Assembly: GCF_000741575.1 (NCBI RefSeq)
Contig: NZ_JGYV01000005.1
Location: forward strand, 1 to 64,000
Length of the DNA stretch: 64,000 nt
Source: Bifidobacterium cuniculi
GTDB taxonomy: Bacteria > Actinomycetota > Actinomycetes > Actinomycetales > Bifidobacteriaceae
Direction of reading: 5' to 3'
Made by a program: the position numbers and the translations under genes. Under the pieces are notes generated by a model. That model did not search any database. It was not told the DNA's origin and saw only the letters and a program-made list of their open reading frames with translations. Position 1 is the stretch's first letter; every line of letters starts with the position of its first letter. Shown piece by piece: positions 40,972-51,785 of the stretch.

Positions 40972-43134
40972 ATGACCGAACCCGGCCGTTTCACCCTGCC
41001 CAGCGAAGCGAATTTCGCTGAGGAGACTGCCCGTCTTGCCGAATTGTGGGGTGCCGATGCCATCCGCAATTCCGACGGCACCGAACTCGACGACGCCGTC
41101 CTCGCCCTCGGCAAGCGCATCTACAGCGCCTATTTCCCGAGCCGCGCCCACAACGAGTGGATCAGCCTGCACATGGACGAGACGCCCCAGGTGTACCTGC
41201 TGACGGATCGGACGCTCGCGGAGACCGGCGGCCCGCTGGAAGTGGACCTCATGGCGGCCTTCTACGCCGAGCAGCTCCAGCCGAACCGGCTGGCTGACCC
41301 GCACCGCTACTGGGAAGTCATGGACCGCACTGCCGGGCAGGTCGTGCCGGCCGAACGCTGGTCCTATGATCCGCAGCGCGACACGGTAACCATTGAGGCT
41401 GCCGAGGCGATGCACGAGTATACGGTCGCGTTCCTCGCACATATCATCTGGGATCCGGTGGAGATGTACAACCATCTCACCAACGACTGGGGCGACAAGG
41501 AACACGAGATCCCCTTCGACATCTACCACCCCGCCACCCGTGAATTCGTGTTCGACACCTTCCGCAAGTGGCTGGAGGACAACCCGCGCACCGACGTGGT
41601 GCGCTTCACCACCTTCTTCTACCAGTTCACCCTGCTCTTCGACCGGAAGCACCGCGAGAAGGTCGTCGACTGGTTCGGCTGCGCCTGCACCGTATCCCCG
41701 CAGGCGCTCGACGACTTCGCGGAATGCTACGGCTATCGCCTGCGCCCCGAGGACTTCGTGGACGAAGGCTGCTACGACTCCTCCTGGCGCATCCCGCGCC
41801 AGGCGCAGCGCGACTGGATCGAATTCCTCACGACCTTCGTACGCGCCAACGTCAAGCGGCTCGTGGACGAGACGCACGCCGCCGGCAAGGAAGCCATGAT
41901 GTTTCTCGGCGATCAGTGGATCGGCACCGAACCCTACCTGCCCGGCTTCGCCGACCTGGGCCTGGACGCGGTGGTCGGCTCCGTGGGCGACGGCACCACG
42001 TTGCGCATGATCGCAGACATTCCCGGCGTACGCTACACGGAAGGGCGCTTCCTGCCGTACTTCTTCCCCGACACCTTCCACGAGGGCAACGACCCGAGCA
42101 TCGAGGCGCTCGACAACTGGCGCAAGGCGCGCCGCGCGATCCTGCGCGGCCCCGTGGCGCGCATGGGTTACGGCGGCTACCTCTCGCTCGCCGCGAAGTT
42201 CCCCAAGTTCGTGGACACCGTCGCAGGCATCGCCGACGAATTCCGCGATATGCACGACCGCACCGGCGGGCAGCGCGCCGAAGGCGAACTCACCGTCGCC
42301 CTGCTCAACTCGTGGGGCGCCATGCGCAGCTGGATGGCCTTCACCGTGGCGCATGCACTGCCCGACAAGCAGACGACGTCGTACTACGGGATCCTCGAGG
42401 CGCTCTCCGGCATGCGCGTCAACGTGCGTTTCATCAGCTTCGACGACGTGCTCGACCACGGCGTCGACCCGGACATCGACGTCATCATCAACGCAGGCCC
42501 CGCACACACCGCCTTCAGCGGCGGCGACGCATGGCGCGACCCGCGCCTCGTCGCCACCCTGCGCGCCTGGGTGCGCGCAGGTGGCGGTTTCGTCGGCGTC
42601 GGACAGCCCACCGCCACCTGGTGGCAGGGGCGCTTCTTCCAGCTCGCCGACGTCCTCGGCGTCGAACAGGAGGTCTTCCATACGCTGTCCGTCGACAAGT
42701 ACGGTCCCGAACCGCTTGACACGCACTTCATCACCGCCGACCTGCCCGGCGCCGGCGACTTCGGCGAGCCGGTCGTCAACACGTACGCCATCGACGAATC
42801 CGTGCAGCTGCTGCGCGCCGCCGGCGGCGACGTGCAGCTTGCGACGAACGACTACGGGCAGGGCCGCGGCGTCTACGTCGCCGGACTGCCGTACAGCGCA
42901 CTCAACGCACGCCTGCTCGAGCGCGCGCTGTTCCACGCGGCGCACGCCGAGGACCGGTACGTCGCATGGAGCTCCACGAACCCGGAATGCGAGGTCGCGG
43001 TCTTCCCCGACCGCGGCACTTACTGCGTCGTCAACAACACCGACCGTGCCCAGTCCACGCGCGTGACGCGTGCCGGCGGCGGCGTCGACGACGTCGCGCT
43101 GCCGGGCAGCGGCATCGCGTGGCGCAGTCTGTGA
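40972..43134 (+). CDS. lnpA: 1,3-beta-galactosyl-N-acetylhexosamine phosphorylase (GH112)
   Basis: A 720-aa cytosolic GH112 phosphorylase that splits lacto-N-biose I or galacto-N-biose with phosphate into galactose 1-phosphate and GlcNAc or GalNAc. The start GRFTLPSEANFAEETARLAE and blocks VVRFTTFFYQFTLLFD, FLGDQWIGTEPY and RYTEGRFLPYFFPDTF are typical of the family. The TIM-barrel core is followed by a flavodoxin-like and a C-terminal beta domain. It is slightly shorter than the 751-aa B. longum enzyme. The ATG at 40972 has AAGGAG six bases upstream; an in-frame GTG at 40954 does not. It is the first enzyme of the lnp pathway, 28 nt before nahK. Confidence 0.96.
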   Translation: MTEPGRFTLPSEANFAEETARLAELWGADAIRNSDGTELDDAVLALGKRIYSAYFPSRAHNEWISLHMDETPQVYLLTDRTLAETGGPLEVDLMAAFYAEQLQPNRLADPHRYWEVMDRTAGQVVPAERWSYDPQRDTVTIEAAEAMHEYTVAFLAHIIWDPVEMYNHLTNDWGDKEHEIPFDIYHPATREFVFDTFRKWLEDNPRTDVVRFTTFFYQFTLLFDRKHREKVVDWFGCACTVSPQALDDFAECYGYRLRPEDFVDEGCYDSSWRIPRQAQRDWIEFLTTFVRANVKRLVDETHAAGKEAMMFLGDQWIGTEPYLPGFADLGLDAVVGSVGDGTTLRMIADIPGVRYTEGRFLPYFFPDTFHEGNDPSIEALDNWRKARRAILRGPVARMGYGGYLSLAAKFPKFVDTVAGIADEFRDMHDRTGGQRAEGELTVALLNSWGAMRSWMAFTVAHALPDKQTTSYYGILEALSGMRVNVRFISFDDVLDHGVDPDIDVIINAGPAHTAFSGGDAWRDPRLVATLRAWVRAGGGFVGVGQPTATWWQGRFFQLADVLGVEQEVFHTLSVDKYGPEPLDTHFITADLPGAGDFGEPVVNTYAIDESVQLLRAAGGDVQLATNDYGQGRGVYVAGLPYSALNARLLERALFHAAHAEDRYVAWSSTNPECEVAVFPDRGTYCVVNNTDRAQSTRVTRAGGGVDDVALPGSGIAWRSL

Positions 43135-43150
43135 CACCGCTGAAAGATGA

Positions 43151-45768
<2,618 letters not shown>

Positions 45769-45847
45769 CTGTGCGTCGACCGCCCATGCCGGGGCTGGCG
45801 CTACAGTGGGAAGCGCAGATGAAACGCTACAGACGGGATGATCCACG

Positions 45848-46558
45848 ATGACTGAGCACAAGGACCGCGCCCTGCTGGCCGTGTTCTGGGATATGGACGG
45901 CACCTTGATCGATTCCGAGCCGATCTGGCACGAAAGCGAGTTGCGGATCGTGCGCAAGTACGGAGGCCATTGGACCAAGGAACTGGCCATCGGCGGTTCC
46001 GGGCGGCCGGTGCCGCAGATTGCACGGGAGATGGTGGAGCTCGGCTGCCCGCTGCCGGCAGAGCGGATCGGACAGATGATGTTCGACTACGTAGAGGAAA
46101 CGGAGATGGCTCACATCCCGTGGGTCCCCGGTGTCCAGCGTCTGCTGACGGACCTGCGCGATGCCAGCGTACCGAACGTGCTCGTGACCACGTCGCCGCG
46201 CAACCTGGCGGAACACCTCATCTCGCAGGCGCCGGAGGGTGCTTTCGTCGACTATGTGTGCGGTGACGACGACGTGGCCAAGAAGCCCGACCCGGCACCT
46301 TACCTGCTGGCGGCCAGCAAACTGGGCATCCCCGAGACGCGCATGGCGCAGGTGGTGGCCTTCGAGGATTCCCCGTCCGGACTGGCCTCGGCGGTGGCGT
46401 CCGGCGCCACGACCATCGCGCAGACCGTCTGCATGCCCGACGGGCCGCGCCCCGGCCCCCAGTACTGCGACGCCGACGGCTACGACGACATCACCCCCGC
46501 ATCCCTGGACCGCATGGTGCGGCGTTTCAAGGACGCCATGGACTTGGGGAAGCGGTAG
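45848..46558 (+). CDS. HAD-superfamily phosphatase (beta-phosphoglucomutase-like subgroup)
   Basis: A 236-aa HAD protein with the full motif I FWDMDGTLIDSEPIW (Asp nucleophile and general acid), VLVTTSP as motif II, Lys in DDVAKKPDPAPYLLA as motif III, and VVAFEDSPSGLASAVASG as motif IV. The cap is helical and of the beta-phosphoglucomutase/phosphatase type. It follows lnpC after 79 nt and has its own possible -10 (TACAGT near 45802) and a weak ribosome-binding site. It may dephosphorylate a sugar phosphate from the lnp pathway or act in clean-up. It is not an epimerase, so it cannot replace lnpD. Confidence 0.87.
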   Translation: MTEHKDRALLAVFWDMDGTLIDSEPIWHESELRIVRKYGGHWTKELAIGGSGRPVPQIAREMVELGCPLPAERIGQMMFDYVEETEMAHIPWVPGVQRLLTDLRDASVPNVLVTTSPRNLAEHLISQAPEGAFVDYVCGDDDVAKKPDPAPYLLAASKLGIPETRMAQVVAFEDSPSGLASAVASGATTIAQTVCMPDGPRPGPQYCDADGYDDITPASLDRMVRRFKDAMDLGKR

Positions 46559-46593
46559 GGCCGCCGCATGGTGCGCGGGGCTTGGTTGGTCCC

Positions 46594-46719
46594 GTGGTGC
46601 ATATCTGCGGTTTGCAGTCGTGCGCCCATAGCCCGCAAGATAGGTCCGCAACATGCGCATGTTGCGGACCTATCTTGCGGGCTATGGGCGCACGACTGCA
46701 AACCGCAGATATGCACCAC
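46594..46719. repeat. 126-bp perfect spacer-less palindrome (family A)
   Basis: Two 63-bp arms, no mismatch and no loop, centred at 46656/46657 (ACATGC|GCATGT). It lies 35 nt after the HAD gene and 78 nt before tRNA-Ala. The sequence blocks GTGCGCCCATA, TTTGCAG and GCAAC are shared with the palindrome at 5278-5397. Confidence 0.96.
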
Positions 46720-46778
46720 ACCAAGAGAAGACACGCGAGTTGCTTTTGGGGAGGGCTTGTATTATTGTTGGTCAAGTT

Positions 46779-46794
46779 GTCACGGAAACGTGAC
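46779..46794 (+). promoter_or_regulatory. tRNA leader hairpin
   Basis: GTCACG-GAAA-CGTGAC, a 6-bp stem with a GNRA tetraloop, ends 3 nt before the first base of the tRNA. It may guide RNase P processing of the 5' leader. TATTAT at 46760-46765 is a possible -10 box. Confidence 0.6.
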
Positions 46795-46797
46795 GCC

Positions 46798-46870
46798 GGG
46801 GCTGTAGCTCAGTTGGTAGAGCGCTTCGTTCGCATCGAAGAGGTCGTGGTTTCGATTACCATCAGCTCCA
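46798..46870 (+). tRNA. tRNA-Ala (anticodon CGC)
   Basis: A 73-nt cloverleaf. The acceptor GGGGCTG/CAGCTCC includes the G3:U70 pair that identifies alanine. The anticodon stem is CTTCG/CGAAG with loop TTCGCAT, anticodon CGC. The discriminator is A and no CCA is encoded. The T-loop TTCGATT is normal. The 3' end from 46851 onward is duplicated at 54614 by integration of a mobile element. Confidence 0.96.
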
Positions 46871-46871
46871 C
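46851..46871 (+). other. attL: left copy of 21-bp direct repeat
   Basis: It covers the T-loop to the 3' end of tRNA-Ala (TTCGATTACC...CAGCTCCAC). The same 21 bp occur at 54614-54634. The following terminator stem-loop is also partly duplicated (21 identical bases at 46877-46897 and 54641-54661). Confidence 0.92.
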
Positions 46872-47045
46872 GAGGGCCACTGCATTCATTCCACCGCGGT
46901 GGCCCTTTTTGTTTGAAAACCGCGAATTTCCAACGGTTTCAGCGCCTTCAATCCCTATGTTGTTCTGTGCATAAAGGTACGCGAACGACCACATGAGAAG
47001 TCGTTTTAGGTACACAGATAGGTACACAAGATTTACACTGGAACC

Positions 47046-48301
47046 ATGCGAACGAAAGGCTCATGGGGTTCCGTCATCTATGACAGGAAACGCGGCTCCT
47101 ACCGTGCCCGATATCAGCATCCGCACGTGCCGGGTCGAACCGTTCAGCGTGTCTTTGCCGACAAGCTCACCGCACAGGGATGGCTGGCACAGGAGCAACG
47201 GCTCGTTGAAGCTGACAAAGCCGGACTAGACACGTGGACGCACCCTAGCGAGCGTGATGCCGCAAGGAAGGCCGAGCAGGAAAAACGCCATCTGGTGTTC
47301 CGTGACTATGCTGTCGAGTTCGTCGAACAATGGCGTCGAAAGGACGGTCGGCCCTTCGAGGAGGCTACCAAGCGCAAGAACAACGAGTATTTGCGCCATC
47401 TCCTTCAAGCGCCGTTCGCGGGCAAGACGCTGACGAGCATCACGGAAGCCGACATTCATATGTGGCTTGCGACTCCCATGGAACCTACTCCACGGCTTCG
47501 CGCGTTCCAGCTGCTCAAGCGCATCATGCTCAAGGCCCAGCAAACCGGGCTGATCGGCCGCTCCCCGGTGACGATGAGCGCGCCAAAGCTGCCCAAGAGC
47601 AAGCAGGCACAGATTCCCGTGGCGACGCGAGAGCAACTTGAGTCATCTATCAAGCGATGCCACCGTACTGTCGTATCGCCGTGTATCTTGGCGTGTGCTT
47701 CGACCTGCGCATCAACGAAGTGTGCGCGCTTCAGGTACGTGACTTTGACCTTCCCCGTCGCCAGCTGCACGTGCGTCACTCTGTAGGCAAGGGAGAAGGT
47801 GACAGGGGATTGCGCCGGTTGAAGGACACGAAGACCGCTGCCAGCAATGCGATTCTGCCCATTCCCGAGGGCATGGTGCCCATGCTCGAAGAGCAAATCG
47901 GCGACCGAGGCCCAGATGCCATGCTCATCGCGTCTCCCAAGACCGGCGGAATCATGACCGACCCAGCATTGCGACGTCTGTTCAACCGGGCAGCAGCCAA
48001 AGCCGGACGCCCCGACCTGCACTTCCACACGCTCAGGGCCACGGCCGTCGATGCGGCCACCCATCAAGGCGCAACCTTGCGCGAGACCATGGCATTAGGA
48101 CGCCACGACGACGAACGAACCTCCGTCGAACGCTACCAGCGGGCCAGCACAGATCGGCTGAGAGAGTTGTCGAACAAAGTGGCAGATTCACTTCTTCCGC
48201 AACGACGTACAAGAGCCGACATTGAAAAGGACATAGCAGATACGAAGAAGCGTCTTGAGGATCTTGAGGCGGAATTGCGTGCTTCCCCTACCGACGAATA
48301 G
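47046..48301 (+). pseudogene. int: tyrosine integrase, frameshifted near 47640
   Basis: The N-terminal part (47046-~47640) has the AP2-like start GSWGSVIYDRKRGSYRARY and a SAM-like core-binding domain (FRDYAVEFVEQWRRKDG...TLTSITEADIHMWL in outline). The catalytic part continues in the -1 frame: YQAMPPYCRIAVYLGVCFDL with Arg in LRINEVCAL, HTLRATAVDAA (H-x-x-R) and VERYQRAS with the nucleophile Tyr. A single missing base around CTTGAGTC, within about 20 nt, would explain the break; the C-terminal frame has a stop at 47639. No convincing slippery heptamer is seen. It is either a true mutation or a sequencing error. Once intact, it would be ~418 aa and would insert the element at tRNA-Ala. Confidence 0.9.
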
Positions 48302-48392
48302 AGGATTCCCGCCGCTGGTAATGGTGCAGCATGTGTGAAACCTTTGTATTTCGCATATAGTAATGGGCGAACGTATTGGTTGGGAGGGTCCC

Positions 48393-48542
48393 ATGAGTGG
48401 CAAGGAAACGTGCACGGTAATCAACGTGTCGTTGAGCGTCGAAGAGAAGAAGTAGCTTAAGAAATATGCTGTGGACCGTGAGATGACGGTTTCTGCCGTC
48501 GTGCACGAGTGGATCGCCAAGTATTGCGGAGATAGGCGATGA
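48393..48542 (+). pseudogene. ribbon-helix-helix protein with in-frame amber codon
   Basis: A frame of 49 codons reads MSGKETCTVINVSLSVEEKK, then TAG (48453-48455), then LKKYAVDREMTVSAVVHEWI and a short tail. NVSLSVEE-(Q)-LKKYA-x-x-REMTVSAVV is a typical Arc/CopG ribbon-helix-helix pattern, and TAG replaces what was probably CAG (Gln). GGGAGGGTCCC is a good ribosome-binding site. Intact, it would be a small DNA-binding regulator or mobilisation accessory. Without the amber reading, it yields only 20 residues. Confidence 0.7.
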
Positions 48543-48666
48543 GTGAATCTGGGAACAACGTATCCCCACTTTAATTATGGAATCCTGAATGTAACGCTTA
48601 ACACCTATACCAAAGTGGCAAGTGAAAATGATGATAAGCCTTCAAAACTTCATGGGAAAGCTGCAC

Positions 48667-49566
48667 TCACGCTCGCAGCCAACCTTTAGCAATGGAGGGG
48701 AGGTCGCTTATTACTTCTCGTCCGAATAGTATGTAATCAACTTTGCCCATATTCAATATATCGATCAATCTGCATAGATATGATTTTCCTTTTCCCCACC
48801 AAGTGTCATATGCATCGACCATGAGGAGAAGTTGCGGTGCATCGCCAGTCATCGCTTTAATTTCATCTCGCTCATACCCATCAAGCTGGGTGACATAAAC
48901 AGCATCAGAGATTTTTGACCCGAATGTAGTGGTGTAGTAATACTCTTTTATCTCCCACACTGCTCGTGGATTGTGAGTGGAAGGGAAAGCGCCATCCATG
49001 CGTCTCGCCATAGTCGCATAAAGTTTCTTAGAATCGCCTATCGTGGCAAGCTGATGTGGATCATAGTCAAATTCGCACTTCAAACTATCAGCGACCGTCA
49101 GATCTATCATGCCAGTAAAGTATTGGATGGCCCTCTTCTCGTTTTTTTGTTTATTCATTGCGACTTCTACTTTGACGCCGCCAACATCGTATCTAATAGC
49201 ACATTTTCTACCGCTTCTATCTCTAATTTCATCCCCATTACCAACACCTAGTCGTTTGCAGAGATCACTAAACTCTTTTTCCGCTTCATCTGCACGCATG
49301 AGAACTTTTCGAACGTGCGTATTCAATACATTGGCTCTGTATTCGAAATAGGCAGCCAGATCAACTGCCAGCTGAGTTGGATGTTCGATATCCCCAAGAG
49401 CTTTTGTGGGATAATTCTGCATTCTAAGAGACTCAAGGATTTCAATAAGGGAGTATGGGTTTATTTTATCCTCACCACGCTTTGCGGCATTTAGAGTTTG
49501 GGTGATCGCACGAACATATGCCCAGAACTCCATACCTTTATTCTCAAATCGAGGGTTTGCCTTCAT
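48667..49566 (-). CDS. type II restriction endonuclease candidate (PD-(D/E)xK)
   Basis: A 299-aa protein beside an adenine methylase and a controller gene. A PD-(D/E)xK-like centre is visible: Asp in MDGAFPSTHNPR, then AVWEIKEYYYTT (E-x-K, near residue 213), followed by SDAVYVTQLDGYE. The N-terminal half is helical (FWAYVRAITQTLNAAKRGED; LAAYFEYRANVLNTHVRKVL). The family name and the recognition site are not recognised. The ATG overlaps the stop of the controller gene (ATGA), so the two form one operon. Low G+C content agrees with horizontal transfer. Alternative: a non-restriction nuclease. Confidence 0.75.
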   Translation of the reverse strand: MKANPRFENKGMEFWAYVRAITQTLNAAKRGEDKINPYSLIEILESLRMQNYPTKALGDIEHPTQLAVDLAAYFEYRANVLNTHVRKVLMRADEAEKEFSDLCKRLGVGNGDEIRDRSGRKCAIRYDVGGVKVEVAMNKQKNEKRAIQYFTGMIDLTVADSLKCEFDYDPHQLATIGDSKKLYATMARRMDGAFPSTHNPRAVWEIKEYYYTTTFGSKISDAVYVTQLDGYERDEIKAMTGDAPQLLLMVDAYDTWWGKGKSYLCRLIDILNMGKVDYILFGREVISDLPSIAKGWLRA

Positions 49567-49808
49567 ATGCCCAATTTCCTTGAAACAGCCTGTGCCGCTG
49601 CCGCTGGAGTAACTCCCAAGGCTACGACGATTCGGAGGAATGTTGCTGCCGTGATTTTCCGTTGGGCATTCTCATATTTCGAGACGAAGGATTGCGGTTC
49701 ACCTAGAGATTCAGCTAGCTCCTGTTGGCTGATATGACGGGTCATTCGTAGATCACGCAGATAATTAGCGATGATTTCGTCGTCCCGCGTGCTATCCTTC
49801 TTGCCCAT
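49563..49808 (-). CDS. XRE-family controller (C) protein of the restriction-modification system
   Basis: An 81-aa HTH protein: RMTRHISQQELAESLGEPQS and FVSKYENAQRKITAATFLRI form a complete XRE helix-turn-helix (residues ~22-62). Such small proteins delay expression of the endonuclease until the DNA is methylated. ATG 49808 is preferred. There is no Shine-Dalgarno, but TAACTT lies seven bases upstream, so a leaderless mRNA is possible; a GTG at 49829 would add 7 residues. It is divergent from the methylase, with a palindromic site in the 69-bp gap. Confidence 0.82.
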   Translation of the reverse strand: MGKKDSTRDDEIIANYLRDLRMTRHISQQELAESLGEPQSFVSKYENAQRKITAATFLRIVVALGVTPAAAAQAVSRKLGI

Positions 49809-49833
49809 ACAGAGTAAGTTAGGGCACAAGACT

Positions 49834-49858
49834 AGAATATTCCGAATTAGGATATTCT
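49834..49858. promoter_or_regulatory. candidate C-box operator between controller and methylase genes
   Basis: AGAATATTCC-gaatt-AGGATATTCT, an inverted repeat of AGAATAT half-sites. It lies between the two divergent start codons, so it could control both directions. Confidence 0.7.
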
Positions 49859-49877
49859 GAGTTTTAGGTGAATATAA

Positions 49878-50762
49878 ATGATGACAGACCAGTTTGAGAT
49901 GGCTATGCCGGAGCCTGCTCCTTTCAAGCCCCAGTTAATTAAATGGGTTGGGAACAAGCAGCGGTTTGCCCCCAAGATTATCTCCCTGTTCCCCGATGAT
50001 TCGAAGACTTATTTCGAACCTTTCTTGGGATCCGGTGGTGTGCTCGGAACTTTATCCCCCAAATATGCCGTTGCATCCGATATTCTGCGTCCATTGATGG
50101 ACATCTGGTTTGCTCTTCGAAACGAACCCGATGAATTGATTTCATGGTATGCGAATAGGCGCAGAGACCTTGAAACACATAATGAAGTCGTAAAGAGGTA
50201 TGCTGAAGTACTGGCCAACTTCAATGCGCACCCAAACGGAGCTGACTTCGTCTTCCTAACTCGCTCTTGTTATGGGGGCGTAGTTCGTTTCAGGAAAGCT
50301 GATGGTGGCATGTCTACCCCTTGCGGTGCTCATATGCCCATATCTTCAGATAGCTTTGCTAAACGCGTTAGAGTGTGGCATGAGAGGGTGTTAGGCACTG
50401 ATTTTTATTGTCAGGATTACCGTGAGACGTTTGAGATGGCAGCGGCGGGAGACCTAATATATTGCGACCCTCCATATTCAGATTCTCAGTCGATTCTCTA
50501 TGGTGCCCAGCGTTTTGACCTCTCTGAATTGTTCGAAGCTATAGACAAAGCCAAGTCAAGGGGAGTTCGTGTTGCCCTTTCTATCGATGGCTCAAAAAAG
50601 AGTGGCTTGAAAAAGATACTCCTCGATTACCCTAGGGGAATGTTTGAAACGGAAGCAGCTATAACAGTGGGCCGATCAATGTTGCATCGTTTCCAGATGG
50701 GTGGAGAATCTTTGGAAGGCGACGTCGTCAAAGATCGATTGCTGCTCACATATACGATATAG
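49878..50762 (+). CDS. D12-class DNA adenine-N6 methyltransferase (Dam-like)
   Basis: A 294-aa alpha-class amino-methyltransferase. LIKWVGNKQRF (motif X), TYFEPFLGSGGVLG (motif I, AdoMet binding, near residue 55) and LIYCDPPYSDSQSILYG (motif IV, DPPY catalytic, near residue 196) occur in that order. It resembles Dam/DpnII-type enzymes, many of which act on GATC; the site here is unproven. It protects DNA from the neighbouring endonuclease. There is no good ribosome-binding site ahead of the ATG pair. A hairpin terminator follows. Confidence 0.93.
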   Translation: MMTDQFEMAMPEPAPFKPQLIKWVGNKQRFAPKIISLFPDDSKTYFEPFLGSGGVLGTLSPKYAVASDILRPLMDIWFALRNEPDELISWYANRRRDLETHNEVVKRYAEVLANFNAHPNGADFVFLTRSCYGGVVRFRKADGGMSTPCGAHMPISSDSFAKRVRVWHERVLGTDFYCQDYRETFEMAAAGDLIYCDPPYSDSQSILYGAQRFDLSELFEAIDKAKSRGVRVALSIDGSKKSGLKKILLDYPRGMFETEAAITVGRSMLHRFQMGGESLEGDVVKDRLLLTYTI

Positions 50763-50766
50763 AAAA

Positions 50767-50796
50767 GCTCGTCATCAAGGTAGTTCGATGACGAGC
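50767..50796. terminator. hairpin between methylase and excisionase genes
   Basis: GCTCGTCATC / GATGACGAGC with a 10-nt loop, between convergent genes. It is followed on the plus strand by AGTCTAATT. Confidence 0.75.
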
Positions 50797-50851
50797 AGTC
50801 TAATTGGGGCTCAATGGTGCTTCAGTCACTTAAACAGGTTATGCATCAATG

Positions 50852-51031
50852 TCATAACAGCTGTAGTTGCCTGAACAGTCGGGCGAGTGAGTCTGCGTCG
50901 ATCAGCCGTTTGCCGCCGATCGTGTAGCTGCGCAGCTTGCCGTCGCGGATCAGCTGGTACAGGAAGCTTTTCGAGCAGTGCAGCAGTGTTCGCGCCTCGG
51001 TTACCGTGTACGTCGCGGGTATCTGCTTCAT
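50852..51031 (-). CDS. xis: excisionase-like small HTH protein
   Basis: A 59-aa protein: MKQIPATYTVTEARTLLHCS, then KSFLYQLIRDGKLRSYTIGG, then KRLIDADSLARLFRQLQLL. This is the winged HTH of the excisionase/MerR-like (HTH_17) family: TVTEARTLL as first helix, SFLYQLIRDGKL as recognition helix, and the IGGKRLID wing. Its start overlaps the rep stop (ATGA), so it is translated with rep. In AICE-type elements the same position is taken by Xis, which directs the integrase to excise the element. Confidence 0.85.
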   Translation of the reverse strand: MKQIPATYTVTEARTLLHCSKSFLYQLIRDGKLRSYTIGGKRLIDADSLARLFRQLQLL

Positions 51032-51720
51032 TGTTCGTCTCCTTCCGCTGGCGGTTGGGGTTCGGTTCCGGATCCCTCGCCCTCAGGCTTTTCGCCTTTG
51101 GTTTCTTCCGTGGGCTGGTCCTCCCCGGCCTCTTCCTTTGCTGATTCTTTGTATGCGAGGCAGTGCCAGTAGCTCCAGATGACCTCCTTGCAGTACGAGG
51201 TGCGCCTCGTTACGAAGTCAAGAAGGTCGGGTCGCTCATGTTCGCAGAACTTGAGCAGGTCGAAGTAGCCGTGCGGTTCCAGTTCCTCGACGATGGCCAC
51301 GACGCTCATGGCCTCACTGGTATCGTCTTCGGGAATGGCGATCTTCTTCCAGTCAGCACCGTTGAATTCCACCACGTCCGCCGGATCATACAGGGCCTTG
51401 TCTGGGTCGTCGAGATGGACGAGGTAGCGGGCCATGCCGCGCGGGTTCTCGAGGCGGAGGATCACGTCGGGGCCGTTGAAACGGGAGAAGAAGGTTTCCG
51501 CGTTGCGCCGCGTTGTGAGATTGTCCCACATGGCGATCACATGACGGTGGGGCTTCTTCAATTCGCCGGTCTCCTTGTCCTTCACATCACGATCGTGAAG
51601 GGGCGAGACGAGGATCTTCAGGCCCGACTTTCGCATGAGCTCTTCCCAGTTTTCCGGACAACTGTCGCCCGGGTAGATCAGGCCGGCCCATGAACGTCCC
51701 TTTTCGTTGGGTTTAGACAT
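51028..51720 (-). CDS. rep: rolling-circle replication initiator (Rep_2-like)
   Basis: A 230-aa protein. WAGLIYPGDSCPENWEELMR at the start, ILVSPLHDRDVKDKETGELK and KPHRHVIAMW carry the HUH-type metal motif (HRH near residue 63). ARYLVHLDDPDKALYD follows; the nucleophile Tyr may be the one in RYLVHL. The pattern fits plasmid Rep_2 proteins. The C-terminal 45 residues are acidic and low complexity. The ATG at 51720 is chosen because AGGAGA lies five bases upstream. Such a Rep would replicate the excised circle. It is encoded downstream of the FtsK-like gene, with a hairpin between. Confidence 0.85.
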   Translation of the reverse strand: MSKPNEKGRSWAGLIYPGDSCPENWEELMRKSGLKILVSPLHDRDVKDKETGELKKPHRHVIAMWDNLTTRRNAETFFSRFNGPDVILRLENPRGMARYLVHLDDPDKALYDPADVVEFNGADWKKIAIPEDDTSEAMSVVAIVEELEPHGYFDLLKFCEHERPDLLDFVTRRTSYCKEVIWSYWHCLAYKESAKEEAGEDQPTEETKGEKPEGEGSGTEPQPPAEGDEQ

Positions 51721-51746
51721 TTCGTCTCCTGTCACACGTCACGGAA

Positions 51747-51768
51747 GGGGGCTGTCGTAGTAGCCCCC
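51747..51768 (-). terminator. hairpin between ftsK-like gene and rep
   Basis: GGGGGCT / AGCCCCC with an 8-nt loop, in the 65-bp gap between the FtsK-like gene stop and the rep start. Confidence 0.6.
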
Positions 51769-51785
51769 TCCCATCGGGCTAGCTA

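Noticed and set aside
46740..46872. Selenocysteine or suppressor tRNA to explain amber codons
   Set aside because: The only tRNA in the window has anticodon CGC and the G3:U70 alanine identity; it does not read UAG.
47630..47660. Programmed -1 frameshift in the integrase
   Set aside because: No X-XXY-YYZ slippery site or strong downstream structure was found near the frame change; a base loss is simpler.
48666..49566. Toxin-antitoxin interpretation of the controller and the following gene
   Set aside because: The neighbouring DPPY methylase and the E-x-K centre fit restriction-modification better.
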